Below, piece after piece: positions 15,558 through 25,006 of a DNA stretch of 64,000 bases. The first letter of the stretch is position 1; the number at the start of each line of letters is the position of its first letter. The translations under genes and the position numbers were made by a program. This DNA is from PALSA-1355 sp035496575. Lineage in GTDB: Bacteria; Planctomycetota; Planctomycetia; Pirellulales; PALSA-1355. The stretch covers positions 1 through 64,000 of the forward strand of contig DATJEN010000195.1 in assembly GCA_035496575.1 (NCBI GenBank), given 5' to 3'. The notes under the pieces were generated by a model. That model worked only from the letters and a program-made list of their open reading frames with translations, was not told the origin of the DNA and searched no databases.

Positions 15558-17348
15558 ATGCACGAGATCGATCTCATCCTGACGCTCACCGCCGGGCTCG
15601 CCGTCGCGCTCGTGTTCGGGTACGTCACGCACCGCATCGGCCTGTCACCGATTGTGGGTTACCTGCTGGCCGGAGTCGCCGTTGGTCCGCACACGCCCGG
15701 TTTCGTGGCCGACCAGCCTTTGGCCGAACAATTGGCCGAGATCGGCGTCGTGCTCCTGATGTTCGGAGTGGGCTTGCAGTTTCACTGGAAAGAGCTGCTG
15801 GCCGTGCGCCGCGTGGCGGTGCCTGGAGCGCTGGTGCAAAGCGCGGTGGCGACCATTTTGGGCGCCCTGGTCGCACATGCTTTCGGTTGGGGTTGGACGG
15901 CCGGCATCGTCTTCGGCATGGCCATCTCGGTGGCGAGCACCGTCGTGCTATTGCGCGTGTTGTCCGACAACCACGATCTTCACACGCGGACAGGCCACAT
16001 CGCGGTGGGCTGGCTCGTGGTCGAAGACCTGTTCACCGTGGTGATGCTGGTCATGCTGCCCGCCATGTTTGTAGATCGTGCCGAGCCAGCGCACATCGCC
16101 TTGGCGGTTGGACTGGCGCTGGTCAAAGTCGCAGCGCTGGTTGTCGTGACGGTCGTCATCGGCGGGCGAGTGATCCCGTGGCTATTGACGCGGGCCGCGC
16201 TCAGCCATTCGCGCGAGCTTTTCACGCTCACCGTGCTCGTGGTCGCGCTGGGAGTCGCGGTCAGCGCCGCCAAGGTGTTCGGAGTATCCATGGCGCTGGG
16301 CGCGTTTTTGGGTGGCATGATTGTGGGGCGCTCCGAGTTTAGCTTCCGAGCGGCTTCCGAGGCGCTCCCCATGCGCGACGCGTTTGCGGTTCTGTTCTTT
16401 GTGTCCATCGGGCTGCTTTTCGATCCTGCGGCCCTGCTGGATGCGCCCGGAATCTTGTGTGCAACGCTCGGCATCATTCTGTTGGGCAAGCCGGCTGCTG
16501 CGCTGGCCCTGACGTTGATCTGCGGCTATTCGCTTGAGGTAGCCACCGGCGTCGCGGTGGCGCTCGCGCAGATCGGCGAATTCTCGTTCTTGCTGGTATT
16601 CGTCGCGCGCGACTTGGGCGTGCTGGATGCAATTGCGACCAACACTATTATCGCGGCCGCGATTATTTCGATCTCACTCAACCCCCTGCTCTATCGAGCC
16701 ATTGGGCCGAGCCTTCGCTGGCTGGAACACAGCAAGGCCCTGCGGCGCTGGCGAGCCGCTCGGCCGATCCGTGCCCTGGCACTGTCCGATACAGATGATG
16801 CGGATTCCGCCGACGCGCGGCATCGGGCGGTGCTCGTGGGTTATGGTCCGGTCGGACGAACGGTGGCCCGGCTTCTAAAAGAAAATGATGTCCGCACAAC
16901 GGTGATCGATCTGAACTTACCGACCGTGCAGGCGCTTAAGCGCGAAGGCGTCGACGCCATCTATGGCGACGCGGGCAACCGCGAAGTATTGCAAGCAGCC
17001 GCGATCGATCGCGCTGGCAGCTTTGTCTTGAGCGCGTCGAACCTCCCTGGCGCCAATGAAGTCATTCGTCTCGCCAAACAATTGAATCCCAAGATCCGGG
17101 TGTTGGCGCGGGCCGTGTACGTCAACGAAATCGCCGCGCTCAAGTCGGCGGGTGCGGATGTCGTATTCTCCGGCGAGGGCGAGGTCGCGCTTGCCTTCAC
17201 GGTGGCCGTGCTGGACGACTTGGGCGCAACCCGCGATCAGATCGATCGGGAGCGCGAACGCGTCCGCCGCGAACTTTTTGGCCGCCGGACGACGCCCCCT
17301 CCGTCCGAATCCGCGGCACCCGAACAGACCCGCCCTGAGGCAAGTTGA
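15558..17348 (+). CDS. YbaL/KefB-type CPA2 cation:proton antiporter with TrkA-N domain
   Basis: A 596-residue protein. The first 390 or so residues form about twelve transmembrane helices with YbaL-like blocks near the start: SPIVGYLLAGVAVGPHTPGF and VVLLMFGVGLQF. The C-terminal part has a TrkA-N nucleotide-binding fold beginning LVGYGPVGRTVARLLKEN (about residues 425-442), including the GxGxxG loop. The family exports potassium or sodium in exchange for protons, gated by NAD(H) or nucleotide. The match is closer to YbaL than to KefB/KefC, and no KefF/KefG partner was seen. It lies 71 bases after ptsI on the same strand, so a shared transcript is possible. Confidence 0.85.
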   Translation: MHEIDLILTLTAGLAVALVFGYVTHRIGLSPIVGYLLAGVAVGPHTPGFVADQPLAEQLAEIGVVLLMFGVGLQFHWKELLAVRRVAVPGALVQSAVATILGALVAHAFGWGWTAGIVFGMAISVASTVVLLRVLSDNHDLHTRTGHIAVGWLVVEDLFTVVMLVMLPAMFVDRAEPAHIALAVGLALVKVAALVVVTVVIGGRVIPWLLTRAALSHSRELFTLTVLVVALGVAVSAAKVFGVSMALGAFLGGMIVGRSEFSFRAASEALPMRDAFAVLFFVSIGLLFDPAALLDAPGILCATLGIILLGKPAAALALTLICGYSLEVATGVAVALAQIGEFSFLLVFVARDLGVLDAIATNTIIAAAIISISLNPLLYRAIGPSLRWLEHSKALRRWRAARPIRALALSDTDDADSADARHRAVLVGYGPVGRTVARLLKENDVRTTVIDLNLPTVQALKREGVDAIYGDAGNREVLQAAAIDRAGSFVLSASNLPGANEVIRLAKQLNPKIRVLARAVYVNEIAALKSAGADVVFSGEGEVALAFTVAVLDDLGATRDQIDRERERVRRELFGRRTTPPPSESAAPEQTRPEAS

Positions 17349-17600
17349 TGCCGAAGTTGTGCAAGTTATCGCGGCGGCGGATCAGGTTGCGGCCCGGTCT
17401 CGTAAGCTACTGTTTTCGAGTGACCAGGGAGTGCCTTTCACGATCTCGTGATTGACCCGGAAAAGATGGCCATTTGAATTCCCAGCCCGAGCACGGCGCG
17501 TATAATCGGGCATCCCACCTGGACCGATTTCGCGCGTGGCCGGTAGCTCCGCCGGCCCGTCAAGAAAATTTTCCTGTCCTCAGCCAAGGAACGCACAGTT

Positions 17601-20351
17601 ATGGATCGCATTTTTAGTCTTTTAAGTCTCGGATTATTCGTGGCGGTGCTGGCCTTCGATCCGCTGGCCAACCACGTGTCGGCCGCGGCGAAGAAGGTGC
17701 AGTCGCTCGAAGGCATCACCGAGTACGTTTTGGACAATGGCTTGCGCGTGCTGTTGTACCCCGATCCTTCGAAGCCGACCGTGACCGTGAACCTGACCGT
17801 GCTGGTGGGCTCTCGGCACGAGGGGTATGGCGAGACTGGAATGGCCCACTTGCTCGAGCACATGGTGTTCAAGGGAACTCCGACGCACCAGAACATTCCT
17901 CGCGCGCTGCAAGAGCGCGGGGCTCGGTTCAACGGCAGCACCTGGGTCGACCGCACGAACTACTACGAGACGATGCCGGCCAGCGAAGAGAACTTGAACT
18001 TCGCACTTGCCTTGGAATCCGATCGCCTGGTCAACAGTTTTGTCAAGCAGGAGGATCTGCTGTCGGAAATGACCGTGGTTCGCAATGAATTCGAACGCGG
18101 AGAGAATTCTCCGTCCAACTTGCTGAACCAACGGATGATGTCGGCCGCATACGATTGGCACAACTATGGAAAATCGACCATCGGCAACCGCACCGACATC
18201 GAGCGCGTGCCGATCAAGAATCTGCAAGCTTTCTATAAGAAGTATTACCAGCCGGATAACTGCTTATTGGTGATCGCCGGCCGGTTTGATGAAGCAAAGG
18301 CCATCAAGGCCGTTGAACAGTATTTCGGAAGTTTGCCGAAGCCAACCCGCAAGCTGGACACGACCTACACCGAAGAGCCGGCTCAAGACGGCGAGCGGTC
18401 GGTCACCTTGCGGCGCGTCGGCGACGTCGGACTCGTGGCGGCCCTCTATCACATCCCCTCGGGCGGCCATCCAGAGCTAGCCGCGCTCGACGTGCTGGCG
18501 AACATTCTCAGTTCGCCCCCGAGCGGTCGCTTGTACAAGGCGCTGGTCGAGACGAAGAAAGCCAGTGATGTATCGGCCAACGCTTCCAATTGGCACGATC
18601 CGGGCGTGTTCGAAGTGGATGCCGAAGTGCGCAAGGGCGATTCCCTCGAGGCAGCCAAGGACATCATGCTCGAGGTGACCGAAAAAGCCGGCGACACACC
18701 GTTTAGTGAAGCCGACGTGGACCGCGCCAAGCAGCAATTGCTCAAGCAGCGCGAGCTGGCCGCCGCCGAAACCAGCCTGATCGCCGTGCAACTGAGCGAT
18801 TGGGCTTCACAAGGTGACTGGCGCTTGTACTTGTTGCACCGCGATCGGATCGAGCAAGTGACGCCGGCCCAGGTTCAAGAGGTCGCAAAGAAATACTTGC
18901 GCCGCGAGAACCGCACGCTCGGCATGTTCATTCCGACCGACAAGTCGGAGAAGACTGAAATTCCAAGCAGCCCCGATCTCGCAAAACTATTCGAGGGCTA
19001 CAAAGGTAGAGCCGAGATTGCGCTCGGCGAAGAGTTCGACGTGTCCCCCGCCAATATCGACGCCCGCAGCCAACGCATCACCTTGCCCGAGGGCATCAAG
19101 GGCGTGCTGCTGCCCAAGAAAACGCGCGGCGAGACGGTAACCCTGCGGCTGGTTTTGCGCTATGGCACGGCCGAGTCGCTCAAAGGATATGAAGCGGCCG
19201 CGGACCTGTTGCCCTCGCTCATGACCCGCGGCACCAAGAACTTGACCCGCCAGCAAATTCAGGATGAGCTCGACAAGTACCGCGCACGGTTGAGCGCGTC
19301 GGGAACCACCGGCACCGTCACGTTTACAATTCAAGCCAAGCGGGCGAATCTGCCTGCCGTGCTCGAATTGCTGCGTCAGATTCTGCGGGAACCCACGCTA
19401 CCGGCGGACGAGTTCGATGTTTTGAAGCGGCAACAGCTTTCGCAGTTGGAAGAACAGTTGACCGATCCCGCCACGCTGGCCATCACGCGCGTGCGGCGCA
19501 CCGTTTCGCCCTATCCGAAGGACGACGTGCGCTCCACGCCTACGGTGGAGGAGGATATTGAGCGCTACACGAAGGTTGACCTCGGACAACTCAAAAAGTT
19601 GTACGCCGACTTCCTCGGTTCTCAGGCCGGCGAGTTGGCGATTGTCGGCGACTTCGAGCCCGAAGCCAATCTGAAGATCTTGCGCCAGGCCTTGGCCGGT
19701 TGGGCCGCGAAGCAATCGTATGCCCGGATTGAGAAGAAGACCTTTCCAGAGGTAAAGGGCGGTCTGCAAAGAATTCTCACTCCCGATAAGGCGAACGCCG
19801 TGTACGTCGCGGGTCTGGTATTTCCCATGAAGGACACCGACCCGGACTACCCCGCTATCGTGATCGGCAATTTCGTGTTGGGCGGGGGCACATTGTCGTC
19901 GCGTTTGGGCGACCGTGTTCGGCAGAAGGAAGGTTTGTCGTACGGGGTGGGCTCGTTCATCTCGTCGGATTCGTTCGACCCGCGGACCAGCTTGACGATC
20001 AACGCGATTTGCAATCCCAAGGTGATCGAGAAGGTCAACACGGCCATCTCCGAGGAGCTGAATCACTTGCTCAAGGATGGCGTCAAAGACGCCGAGCTGG
20101 ACAAGGCCAAGCAGGGCTACTTGCAGGCGCAGCAGGTCGCGCGCACCAGTGATTCGAGCCTGGCCAGCACCTTGGCGGACAATGTATTCGTGGGTCGCAC
20201 CATGGCCTACTACGCCGAACTGGAAAAGAAGATCAAGGCGCTCAAGCCGACGGACGTGCAAACCGCGCTTAAAAAGCACGTGGATCCCAAACGGCTGTCG
20301 ATCGTGGATGCGGGCGACTTTGCCGAAGGAGGCGGCGCGGCCGGTAATTGA
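17601..20351 (+). CDS. M16 family zinc peptidase (pitrilysin type), secreted
   Basis: A 916-residue protein from ATG at 17601 with AAGGA ten bases upstream and an N-terminal signal peptide (about 1-30). The inverted zinc motif HLLEH is at residues 83-87, and the third ligand Glu163 lies 76 residues after His87, the canonical spacing (RNEFERGEN). Full-length M16 architecture follows: an active N-terminal half and an inactive C-terminal half containing GGGTLSSRLGDRVRQKEGLSYGV, an R/Y motif for substrate. Such peptidases degrade small peptides in the periplasm or outer-membrane space. The gene stands alone, convergent with trmL. Confidence 0.9.
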   Translation: MDRIFSLLSLGLFVAVLAFDPLANHVSAAAKKVQSLEGITEYVLDNGLRVLLYPDPSKPTVTVNLTVLVGSRHEGYGETGMAHLLEHMVFKGTPTHQNIPRALQERGARFNGSTWVDRTNYYETMPASEENLNFALALESDRLVNSFVKQEDLLSEMTVVRNEFERGENSPSNLLNQRMMSAAYDWHNYGKSTIGNRTDIERVPIKNLQAFYKKYYQPDNCLLVIAGRFDEAKAIKAVEQYFGSLPKPTRKLDTTYTEEPAQDGERSVTLRRVGDVGLVAALYHIPSGGHPELAALDVLANILSSPPSGRLYKALVETKKASDVSANASNWHDPGVFEVDAEVRKGDSLEAAKDIMLEVTEKAGDTPFSEADVDRAKQQLLKQRELAAAETSLIAVQLSDWASQGDWRLYLLHRDRIEQVTPAQVQEVAKKYLRRENRTLGMFIPTDKSEKTEIPSSPDLAKLFEGYKGRAEIALGEEFDVSPANIDARSQRITLPEGIKGVLLPKKTRGETVTLRLVLRYGTAESLKGYEAAADLLPSLMTRGTKNLTRQQIQDELDKYRARLSASGTTGTVTFTIQAKRANLPAVLELLRQILREPTLPADEFDVLKRQQLSQLEEQLTDPATLAITRVRRTVSPYPKDDVRSTPTVEEDIERYTKVDLGQLKKLYADFLGSQAGELAIVGDFEPEANLKILRQALAGWAAKQSYARIEKKTFPEVKGGLQRILTPDKANAVYVAGLVFPMKDTDPDYPAIVIGNFVLGGGTLSSRLGDRVRQKEGLSYGVGSFISSDSFDPRTSLTINAICNPKVIEKVNTAISEELNHLLKDGVKDAELDKAKQGYLQAQQVARTSDSSLASTLADNVFVGRTMAYYAELEKKIKALKPTDVQTALKKHVDPKRLSIVDAGDFAEGGGAAGN

Positions 20352-20374
20352 TCGCCACCGCCGTCGATGGTTGC

Positions 20375-20848
20375 CTAGTGCGGCTCGCGCTGCTGCCGCA
20401 AGGCCTCGAACGTGACGATGCCCACCGCGTTCGAAAGATTCAGGCTGCGCGCCTGTGAACGGATCGGTATGCGCAGCAGCCGCTCGGCATTGGCTTCCAT
20501 CAGTGAGGGTGGCAGCCCTTGCGATTCGTTGCCGAAGACGAATACGTCCCCCGGCACGAATCGCGCATCGCAGTAGCTGCGCTGGGCGGACTTGCTAAAG
20601 AACCAGCGCCGCGTATCCGGCAGCCGAGCCTCGAGCGCGTTCCAGTCGTCGACGACTTCCCATTCCAAGTGTGGCCAATAATCCAAACCCGCCCGCCGCA
20701 GATAATAGTCGTCCAGCCGGAACCCGAGCGGCCTGACCAGCCACAGCTTCGCGCCAGCGGCCACGCAAGTGCGGCCCACGCTGCCCGTGTTGTGCGGGAT
20801 CTCGGGCTGATAGAGTACGACATGAAACAAAGGGTCGTAGTGCGGCAT
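20375..20848 (-). CDS. trmL: tRNA (cytidine(34)-2'-O)-methyltransferase
   Basis: A 157-residue SPOUT-class enzyme, the size of TrmL. The N-terminus (VVLYQPEIPHNTGSVGRTCVAAG) is the TrmL signature; SAM-knot motifs near the end are FGNESQGLP and an IPIRSQARSLNLSNAVGIV stretch. TrmL methylates the wobble ribose of tRNA-Leu. The ATG at 20848 is unambiguous. The gene is convergent with the M16 peptidase, with 23 bases between the stop codons. Confidence 0.93.
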   Translation of the reverse strand: MPHYDPLFHVVLYQPEIPHNTGSVGRTCVAAGAKLWLVRPLGFRLDDYYLRRAGLDYWPHLEWEVVDDWNALEARLPDTRRWFFSKSAQRSYCDARFVPGDVFVFGNESQGLPPSLMEANAERLLRIPIRSQARSLNLSNAVGIVTFEALRQQREPH

Positions 20849-20998
20849 AATTGGTCAAGTTCCGCGTGGCGAAGCTTCGCGCCCGCGCGCTGAACAGGGG
20901 CGTAGTCGGCCTCGCATCTTTTCGCCGCGCAGCCGCGTCGATACGATGGACGCGACCTGCCGACACGTTGTAATCGATTCACCGGGCTATCGCCACGC

Positions 20999-22117
20999 AT
21001 GACGGATCCGCATATCGAAACATACCAGAAGGCACTCGATTTTTCCCAGCGCCAGGTCGCGGCCACGATCGAGCGCACGCCAGACTACTTCCCCATCTAC
21101 TCGGTAAACGGGCGCTGGCATCATCAAGGCGAACTGTGGACGGACTGGACGGGCGGATTCTTCGCCGGAATGATGTGGCAGTTTCATCGCCGCGGCGGAA
21201 ACCCGGCATGGCGCGAGCGCGCCGAGCATTACAGCCGCTTGCTCGAACGGCGACAGTTCGACCGCGACGTGCACGATCTGGGCTTCATTTTTCTAAATAC
21301 CTATCGCCCCTGGTACGAGCTGACGCACGAAGAGCACCTGCAGCAGGTGCTCATCCAGGCCGGCCGAACCCTGGCCCTGCGCTTTCAACCGCGCGGCCAG
21401 TATCTTTGCTCATTCGTGGCGCCGGACAGCCTGTTCATCGACATCATGATGAATGTGCCGATCATTTTTTACGCGGCACGCGCGACAAACGATCAAGCCT
21501 TGTATGACGTCGCCACGGCTCATTGCCGCACCACGCGCGATACGCTCGTTCGGCCGAATGGTTCGACGGCACACGAGGGTATCTTCGATCGTGAAACCGG
21601 CCAGTTCCTGCGGCAGTCCACGCACCAGGGGCTGCGGCCCGATAGCGCGTGGGCGCGCGGGCTCGCCTGGTCGATGTACGGCTTCAGCCAGGTTTACGAA
21701 CTGACCGGCAACGAGGAGTTCCTGGCGGTTGCCGAACGCAACGCGGACTTTTGGTTGACGCATCTGCCGGTCGATCATGTTCCGTATTGGGATTTTTGCG
21801 CCGATCTGAATGCTCCCTTGCCCTGGGGGCCACAGAAGGATTCATCGGCTGCCGCCATCGCCGCCAGTGGTTTGTTGGACCTGGAACGACAGACCCGTTC
21901 GCTGGATCGCGCGATCGCCTACCGCCGCACGGCGACGGCCATGCTCGACGCGCTGTGCAAGCCGGAATATCTCGCCACCGAGACGCCCGGGGCCGAAGGT
22001 ATTCTTAAACACGGTGTCTATCACACGGCCAAAAGTTTGGGTGTCGATGAATCGGTCATGTGGGGCGACTATTTTTTTGTCGAAGCGCTCACCAAGGTCG
22101 TGCATCCTCGCTCCTGA
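20999..22117 (+). CDS. Glycoside hydrolase family 88-like (unsaturated glucuronyl hydrolase type)
   Basis: A 372-residue protein with no signal peptide, so probably cytoplasmic. It reads as an (alpha/alpha)6 barrel with blocks WTDWTGGFFAGMMWQ, VHDLGFIFLNTY, RGLAWSMYGFSQVYELT and DSSAAAIAASGLLDL, all characteristic of GH88/GH105 unsaturated uronyl hydrolases. Asp in VHDLG and Asp in the later HxxD region are the likely catalytic residues. It would remove terminal unsaturated uronate from oligosaccharides produced by polysaccharide lyases. A Gfo/Idh-like gene starts 34 bases downstream. The substrate (glycosaminoglycan, ulvan or pectin type) cannot be decided. Confidence 0.85.
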   Translation: MTDPHIETYQKALDFSQRQVAATIERTPDYFPIYSVNGRWHHQGELWTDWTGGFFAGMMWQFHRRGGNPAWRERAEHYSRLLERRQFDRDVHDLGFIFLNTYRPWYELTHEEHLQQVLIQAGRTLALRFQPRGQYLCSFVAPDSLFIDIMMNVPIIFYAARATNDQALYDVATAHCRTTRDTLVRPNGSTAHEGIFDRETGQFLRQSTHQGLRPDSAWARGLAWSMYGFSQVYELTGNEEFLAVAERNADFWLTHLPVDHVPYWDFCADLNAPLPWGPQKDSSAAAIAASGLLDLERQTRSLDRAIAYRRTATAMLDALCKPEYLATETPGAEGILKHGVYHTAKSLGVDESVMWGDYFFVEALTKVVHPRS

Positions 22118-22151
22118 TCGCCTGACCGAACCGCATTTCAGAGCCGCACGC

Positions 22152-23375
22152 ATGGAACCTGTCTCTCCCATCCGCCTTGCATTCTTGGGCGCGGATGGTT
22201 CGTTCCTGGAAATGTTCGAAGCCACGCGGGCGAACCCCCGATTCGAACTGGCCGGCATGTGCGAGGTGGATCCCGCCATGCTCGCGGCGCTCGACTCCGC
22301 GACCGGCGCCCGGCCCGTCGCGGATTGGGAAGCCCTTTTGGACTCGACCCATTTCGACGCCGTGTTTGTTGCCCGCTGCGAGGACGAGGACCGCCGCGCC
22401 GAGCAGTTGCGAAAGCTGATTCAGGCTGGCATTCCGCTCATGCTGTCGCACCCCGCGCTCGACTCGATGCTGCTGTACTACGAACTCGAGATGATCCGCA
22501 GCGAAGTTGGTGGAATCGTGGTTTGTTATCTGCCCGACCGGTTCCATCCGGCAGTGGCTCGCGTGGCCGAGATCGTTTCCGCCGGGGAAGCCTCTCCGAT
22601 AGGCAAGGTAGACCAGGTGGTGATGGAACGCTCGATCCCGGTTCCCTCGAAAACGAACGTCATGCGCCAGTTCTCGCGCGACGTCGACACGTTGCGGATC
22701 ATCGCCGGAGACATGACGCGGTTGGGCGCTCTTGCCGGTACGACCGGGGATCAGGCTTACTCGAACTTGGGCGTGCAGATGTCGGGCACAAGCGGCATCG
22801 CGACTCGCTGGTCGGTGGTGCCCGGCTCCGTCGGAAGCGGTCGTTTGAGCGTGCACGGCCCTCGCGGCCGCGCGGTCGTGCATCTTGCGCCGGAAGAAGA
22901 CTCGTGGACGTTCGAGCTGCAATCCTCCGACGGCCAGACCACCGAGAAGTTCGAGGACTGGAATCCGGACGACACCATGCTGGCATGTTTGGCTGCCGCG
23001 GTTGACGGAGAATCGGCCGAGCCCACGCTTCTGGATGGGGCCCGCAGTTTGGAGTTGGCGGAAACGATCGACCGCAGCTTGCACAAGGGCCGCACGATCG
23101 ACCTCTATTATGAGGAGTACAGCGAGGAGGGGACGTTCAAAGGAACCATGGCCTCCGTCGGTTGTGGCTTGCTGCTAATCGCTCTCTTCGTGTTGGGAGC
23201 GGTGGCGATCGTGGAGCAGATGGGAGTACAGCAGGTCAGGGTGTGGCCCTATGTGCTGCTAGGCACTTTGGGTTTGTTTCTGTTGATGCAGCTCTTGGTG
23301 CTTGTGTTCGGGCGGAATCGTGAAGCCGCGCCGAGGGCAACAGGCGATACGGACGGCCCTGCCGGCGGTCGCTAG
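22152..23375 (+). CDS. Gfo/Idh/MocA-like protein with two C-terminal membrane helices
   Basis: From ATG at 22152 the protein has 407 residues. The first half resembles the Rossmann part of Gfo/Idh/MocA oxidoreductases (IRLAFLGADG near the start, then GMCEVDP and a DSTHFDAVFVA repeat of strands), but the glycine loop is degenerate (GADGSF) and the usual EKP catalytic triplet after the helix is absent (SHPALD instead). Residues at about 335-360 and 365-390 are hydrophobic helices, an unusual addition. I infer a membrane-associated, probably non-catalytic member. A longer frame start at 21810 lies inside the GH88 gene and is rejected. Confidence 0.65.
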   Translation: MEPVSPIRLAFLGADGSFLEMFEATRANPRFELAGMCEVDPAMLAALDSATGARPVADWEALLDSTHFDAVFVARCEDEDRRAEQLRKLIQAGIPLMLSHPALDSMLLYYELEMIRSEVGGIVVCYLPDRFHPAVARVAEIVSAGEASPIGKVDQVVMERSIPVPSKTNVMRQFSRDVDTLRIIAGDMTRLGALAGTTGDQAYSNLGVQMSGTSGIATRWSVVPGSVGSGRLSVHGPRGRAVVHLAPEEDSWTFELQSSDGQTTEKFEDWNPDDTMLACLAAAVDGESAEPTLLDGARSLELAETIDRSLHKGRTIDLYYEEYSEEGTFKGTMASVGCGLLLIALFVLGAVAIVEQMGVQQVRVWPYVLLGTLGLFLLMQLLVLVFGRNREAAPRATGDTDGPAGGR

Positions 23376-23592
23376 CACCCGGGCGGACACGCTGGCGCGC
23401 CAGTCGCGCTTGTGAAGCTGGGATGCCTGTTCCGGCTACACGGGTCGTTCTTATGCCCCTTTGCGTTCTGGGCCGATCTAGCCTTCTGTACTGCTTACCA
23501 CGTCGTGCCCGTGGCAATCCCTTGCCACCCAAGCCAGCTACCAGGTTCCGGAAAATCGCCGGTTCTGGTCCCGCCAACCCCGCTTTCACGCC

Positions 23593-24936
23593 ATGCTTCA
23601 GCGATTCGCCCGTCCGCGCGTGCATTTGTCTCGAGTGGCGATTGACACCCTGCTTGTCACGCTTTTTGCCGTGAACATCGCGGCGCAATCGCCAGCTAGT
23701 GAGCTGCGACGTACCGCCACCGTGAAAATCGTGCAGCAGGCACGGCAATCGATCGTCAATATCCACGGACAAAAGGCGCTTGGCCCGGGCGAAGAGGGAT
23801 TCCGGCGCGGCGAGGTGCAAAACGTCAACGGCATGGGCACGGGCGTCGTGATCGACGAGCGAGGATACATCCTCACCAACCACCATGTTGTTGATGGCGT
23901 GAAAAAAATCGAGGTCACGCTGGCCGACAAGCAGGAATATGTCGGCACGCGAGTCAGCCACGACTCGAAAACCGATCTGGCCATCATCAAGATCAACGTT
24001 CCACGCAAGCTGCCCGTCATCAATATTGGCACCTCGAGCGACCTCATGCCGGGCGAGTCGGTCATCGCGGTCGGCAACGCCTATGGCTACGAGCATACGG
24101 TGACGCGCGGCATCATCAGCGCGCTGCATCGCACGGTCCGCGTCAGCGATTCGCAAGACTACAAGGATTTGATCCAAACCGATGCCAGCATCAATCCTGG
24201 CAACTCGGGCGGACCGCTTCTGAATATCGACGGCGAAATGATCGGCATCAATGTCGCCGTGCGCGCGGGAGCACAGGGAATCGGATTCGCCATTCCGGTC
24301 GACATGGCAGTGCAAATTGCAGCCGAGTTGATCGGCACTCAGCACAACACCTGGCATGGCATCGTCTCCAAGCAGCCGGCTGGGGCTGTCAAGCAATGCG
24401 TGGTCAATCGGGTCGACGATGAAAGCCCCGCGGCCAAATGTGGACTGCAGCCGGGCGACGTGGTCGCGAAAGTCGGCGACACCCCCGTCGTGCGGTCGCT
24501 TGATCTGGAACGCGCCTTGCTTGGCCACCAGGCCGGCGAAGAGATTTCGTTGTCGGTGCAGCGCAATAAAAAGCCAGTCGAAGTGACCCTGGTCCTGGGC
24601 AGCCCCATCCCGCGCAAAAATGAGGGTGACCGTATCTGGGAAGTGCTCGGTCTGCGTTTCTCGCCCACTCCGGTGCAGCACCTGAAGAATTACCAGAAAC
24701 AGTATCGCGGTGGATTGCTGGTCAGCGAGGTGCGCACCGACAGTCCGGCCTTCAACGAAGGCGTACGCCGCGGCGATATCCTGCTCGGCATGCACATCTG
24801 GGAAACCCTCTCGCCGGAAAACGTCATGTACGCGATGAAGAACTCGGGCCAGCCCATGAAGTTCCTGATTCTGCGCAATGACGTCCGCTACGAGGGCGAG
24901 CTGAACGTCTCCATGCGCCCGACTCGCGGCCGCTAG
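23593..24936 (+). CDS. HtrA/DegP-type serine protease with two PDZ domains
   Basis: A 447-residue protein with a signal peptide (about 1-32). The trypsin-like domain carries a full triad: His98 in TNHHVVDG, Asp128 in SKTDLAII, and Ser205 in NPGNSGGPLL. Two PDZ domains follow, at about residues 270-330 (GLQPGDVVAKVGD) and 375-440 (GVRRGDILLGMH). These proteases and chaperones handle misfolded proteins in the periplasm. The gene stands alone on the plus strand, with about 217 gene-free bases upstream where the promoter probably lies. It is a typical HtrA in size and layout, with nothing missing. Confidence 0.93.
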   Translation: MLQRFARPRVHLSRVAIDTLLVTLFAVNIAAQSPASELRRTATVKIVQQARQSIVNIHGQKALGPGEEGFRRGEVQNVNGMGTGVVIDERGYILTNHHVVDGVKKIEVTLADKQEYVGTRVSHDSKTDLAIIKINVPRKLPVINIGTSSDLMPGESVIAVGNAYGYEHTVTRGIISALHRTVRVSDSQDYKDLIQTDASINPGNSGGPLLNIDGEMIGINVAVRAGAQGIGFAIPVDMAVQIAAELIGTQHNTWHGIVSKQPAGAVKQCVVNRVDDESPAAKCGLQPGDVVAKVGDTPVVRSLDLERALLGHQAGEEISLSVQRNKKPVEVTLVLGSPIPRKNEGDRIWEVLGLRFSPTPVQHLKNYQKQYRGGLLVSEVRTDSPAFNEGVRRGDILLGMHIWETLSPENVMYAMKNSGQPMKFLILRNDVRYEGELNVSMRPTRGR

Positions 24937-25006
24937 AGTCGTCTCGTTAGCTCTCGGGGTCGCGCACTCGCAACGCGAGCCGTCAGGGCGTTACAATCCA
25001 GTTCGC

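Noticed and set aside
21810..22151. 114-codon upstream extension of the Gfo/Idh-like gene
   Set aside because: It overlaps the end of the GH88 gene in another frame; ATG at 22152 begins the recognisable N-terminus.
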